Below are positions 6,410 to 7,723 of a stretch of DNA of 7,723 nucleotides, one piece after another (position 1 is the first letter of the stretch; each line of letters begins with the position of its first letter). Source of the stretch: Spirochaetota bacterium (GTDB taxonomy: Bacteria; Spirochaetota; Spirochaetia; SZUA-6). Under the pieces are notes generated by a model. The model had not been told where the DNA came from. It saw only the letters and a program-made list of their open reading frames with translations, and searched no databases. Made by a program: the position numbers and the translations under genes. The DNA is taken from NCBI GenBank assembly GCA_003641675.1, contig QNBI01000079.1, positions 1-7,723 of the forward strand. The letters are read 5' to 3'.

Positions 6410-7095
6410 CTATTTTAGGTTTTTTATAAGCTCAATAAGCCTATCCGGCCTGTCCATTATTATTCCGTCTACACCCCACGAAATTAGCTTTGCCATAGTA
6501 TCTGTCCTGTCAACTGTCCATACTATCATTTTAATTCCCAGATTGTGTGCCTCTTCGAAATCTTTCTCTGTAATATCTCTGTAATAGGGTGTACTGCGGA
6601 AAGGGCGGATATATTTTAATCTCTATATTAAATCGTATTTCGCCGGCCTGCATTGTTTCTGCAAGTTTAAAAACCTCAGCCAGAGAAGGGATGTGTGTAT
6701 TTGGCACGGATTTCTGTTCACTATGAGAGTGGTAGTTACCTAATGTTCGGGTTAATCTTCCCCATATCGTATTTTTCAAGCTCGGAAAATGTAAGATCCT
6801 TGATAAATATATTACTCGTGCTGGGAATGAAATTACCGTTTTCATCTCTTGTAATAGCATAGTTGAGTCTGGGGTTATGGCTTACAACTACAACCCTGTC
6901 CTTTGTTACTGCTGTGTCAAGCTCAAGGGTATTAATGCCTAAATTTATTGCATATCTAAAAGCAGGGGGAGTGTTTTCGGGCCGTCTGTCTCTTCCGTCT
7001 CTGTGGGCTTGGATATTAAACCGGGTGGAAAGCGTATCGGCAAAGGATAGAATGCCGGCAGTTAAAAAAAGTAAAACCAATAGATACTTTTTCAT
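6410..7095 (-). pseudogene. Broken periplasmic-type glycerophosphodiester phosphodiesterase (GDPD)
   Basis: The intact ancestor would have hydrolysed glycerophosphodiesters to glycerol-3-phosphate and an alcohol in the periplasm. Three frames must be joined. Frame A (7095 to about 6742) has the signal peptide MKKYLLVLLFLTAGILSFA, HRDGRDRRPENT, the metal-site LELD and VVSHNPRL, and ends at TAA 6736-6738. Frame B (about 6740-6590) continues with a basic His-rich segment, IPSLAEVFKLA and the metal-site FNIEIK. Frame C (about 6595-6412) gives PYYRDIT, the late-barrel strand IKMIVWTVD and GVDGIIMDRPD, ending at TAG 6410-6412. The segment expected between NIEIK and PYYRD, including the QSFD strand, is absent, which suggests loss of around 90 codons. 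The usual HRG is also HRD. Two independent lesions make a sequencing error an unlikely sole cause. The start is set by the signal peptide. Confidence 0.88.
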
Positions 7096-7104
7096 ATTAG
7101 CCGT

Positions 7105-7133
7105 ATTATACTCCCCTGCCGATTCTCAATCAA
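7105..7133 (-). promoter_or_regulatory. Strong sigma70-type promoter of the GDPD pseudogene, near-leaderless
   Basis: On the minus strand TTGATT (7133-7128) and a perfect TATAAT (7110-7105) are spaced exactly 17 bases. Only nine bases separate the -10 from the ATG at 7095, so transcription would start about two to four bases before the start codon. A GGGGAG lies about 15 bases upstream, too far to serve as a normal ribosome site. The promoter falls in the 53-base gap after the DUF6062 gene. Confidence 0.7.
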
Positions 7134-7148
7134 GCTCCGGTTGTATCC

Positions 7149-7723
7149 TTAACTATCGCTGCCGGCTGGGTTTCTGCGGAGATAACTGCTGTAATGTTTA
7201 AGAGCTTTATCTCTGGAAGAAACCGCCCTGTCTGTAGAGTTGCCTCTGTATTCCCCTGCAAAGAATGCAACAGCCCTTATCCATGAGGCCTCCTCTTCAG
7301 CATATTTCGGTTCCTGTCTAAAATCCCATGCGTGTTTTCTTATATACTCTTTAAGGTTCTTATCGAGAGCTTTTAAATAACTTTCCGCTTTTTCAACCAA
7401 CAGGTAAGCTGTGTATTTGTCTCTGGCAGTTTTAATTGCCTGTCGTAAATGGGGAAGACAGAGACCGTCGGAGTTAAGATATGCCTCGCGGAATTCTCTA
7501 TTGTTCAGTCCGTTTACCAGCCATTCTATATATGCATTTTCTGACTGTTTTAGAGATTTGCAGATATGGCATTCTTTCTTTTTGGATACGCTGCCGGCAA
7601 GAGCCTCTGCAGGTTTTTCTTTCTTTGTAAATTTGGAAGCTGCTCTGGCAAGAAAGCCTGCTGCAGGCGGATGACAATATTCACTTTCCTGCTCATCATT
7701 TCGGCTGTTTCGGCTTTTAAGTA
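7149..7723 (-). CDS. DUF6062-family protein (5' end outside window)
   Basis: The minus-strand frame is open from the right edge (first full codon at 7721) to TAA at 7149-7151, giving 190 C-terminal residues. The internal TTG at 7400 is not the start, because family features lie before it. Seen: a Lys/Ala-rich linker, the zinc-finger-like pair CHIC at residues 51-54 of the visible part, an amphipathic helix, then GLCLPH with Cys88 and His91. A long helical region follows, with EYIRKHAWDFRQEP and SWIRAVAFFAGEYRGN. The CxxC plus CxxH arrangement and this C-terminal block fit the second half of DUF6062 proteins, which usually carry two such Cys/His repeats, so a metal-binding role is inferred. 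No enzymatic function is known to me. No signal peptide or membrane segment is seen in the visible part. Confidence 0.7.
   Translation of the reverse strand, partial: LKSRNSRNDEQESEYCHPPAAGFLARAASKFTKKEKPAEALAGSVSKKKECHICKSLKQSENAYIEWLVNGLNNREFREAYLNSDGLCLPHLRQAIKTARDKYTAYLLVEKAESYLKALDKNLKEYIRKHAWDFRQEPKYAEEEASWIRAVAFFAGEYRGNSTDRAVSSRDKALKHYSSYLRRNPAGSDS

Noticed and set aside
5909..6429. Small + strand open frames at 5909-6106 and 6064-6429
   Set aside because: They lie over the kinase end or antisense to the Mth938-like gene, and show no family resemblance or convincing ribosome site.
6531..6860. A separate 109-residue minus-strand gene
   Set aside because: Its middle is the continuation of the GDPD sequence (SLAEVFKLAE, NIEIK) and its ends are out-of-frame readings, so it is part of the pseudogene.
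6863..7674. Plus-strand open frames opposite the GDPD and DUF6062 genes
   Set aside because: They are antisense shadows of frames with clear protein-family motifs.

Overview
The window shows about 7.7 kb of tightly packed bacterial DNA of moderate, somewhat AT-leaning composition. Genes run rightward from the left edge to about 5.94 kb and leftward from 6.05 kb to the right edge. I could not identify the organism. The content (a molybdenum hydroxylase, a four-carbon acid sugar kinase, an AhpD-like protein, and an exported phosphodiesterase relic with a signal peptide) fits a metabolically versatile, possibly anaerobic bacterium. No gene in the window is diagnostic of a phylum. No RNA gene, CRISPR array, insertion sequence or phage gene was seen, and no stretch over 300 bases lacks a gene.

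Left part, + strand: a threonine synthase cut by the window edge (1-1025); a molybdopterin-binding large subunit of a xanthine dehydrogenase-family hydroxylase (1074-3263); a small AhpD/carboxymuconolactone decarboxylase-family protein (3337-3693); an Asp/Glu/hydantoin racemase-superfamily protein with only one of the two usual catalytic cysteines (3758-4444); and a DUF1537/four-carbon acid sugar kinase (4576-5943). All except the threonine synthase suggest a catabolic or redox module whose substrate cannot be read from the sequence. The small FAD and Fe-S subunits expected for the hydroxylase, and the PdxA-type dehydrogenase expected beside the kinase, are absent here.

Right part, - strand, convergent: a DUF6062-family protein cut by the right edge (7149-7723); a periplasmic-type glycerophosphodiester phosphodiesterase gene that is broken (6410-7095); and a small Mth938-like protein starting with TTG (6054-6398).

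The two strongest observations are regulatory and evolutionary. First, two genes (3758 and 7095) lack a well-placed Shine-Dalgarno sequence. Each has instead a good -35/-10 pair spaced 17 bases, placed so that transcription would begin at or within a few bases of the start codon, as in leaderless mRNAs. Second, the phosphodiesterase can be read only by joining three frames. It carries a frameshift near 6740 and an out-of-frame internal deletion near 6590, which removed the middle of the catalytic barrel, while its promoter and signal peptide look intact.
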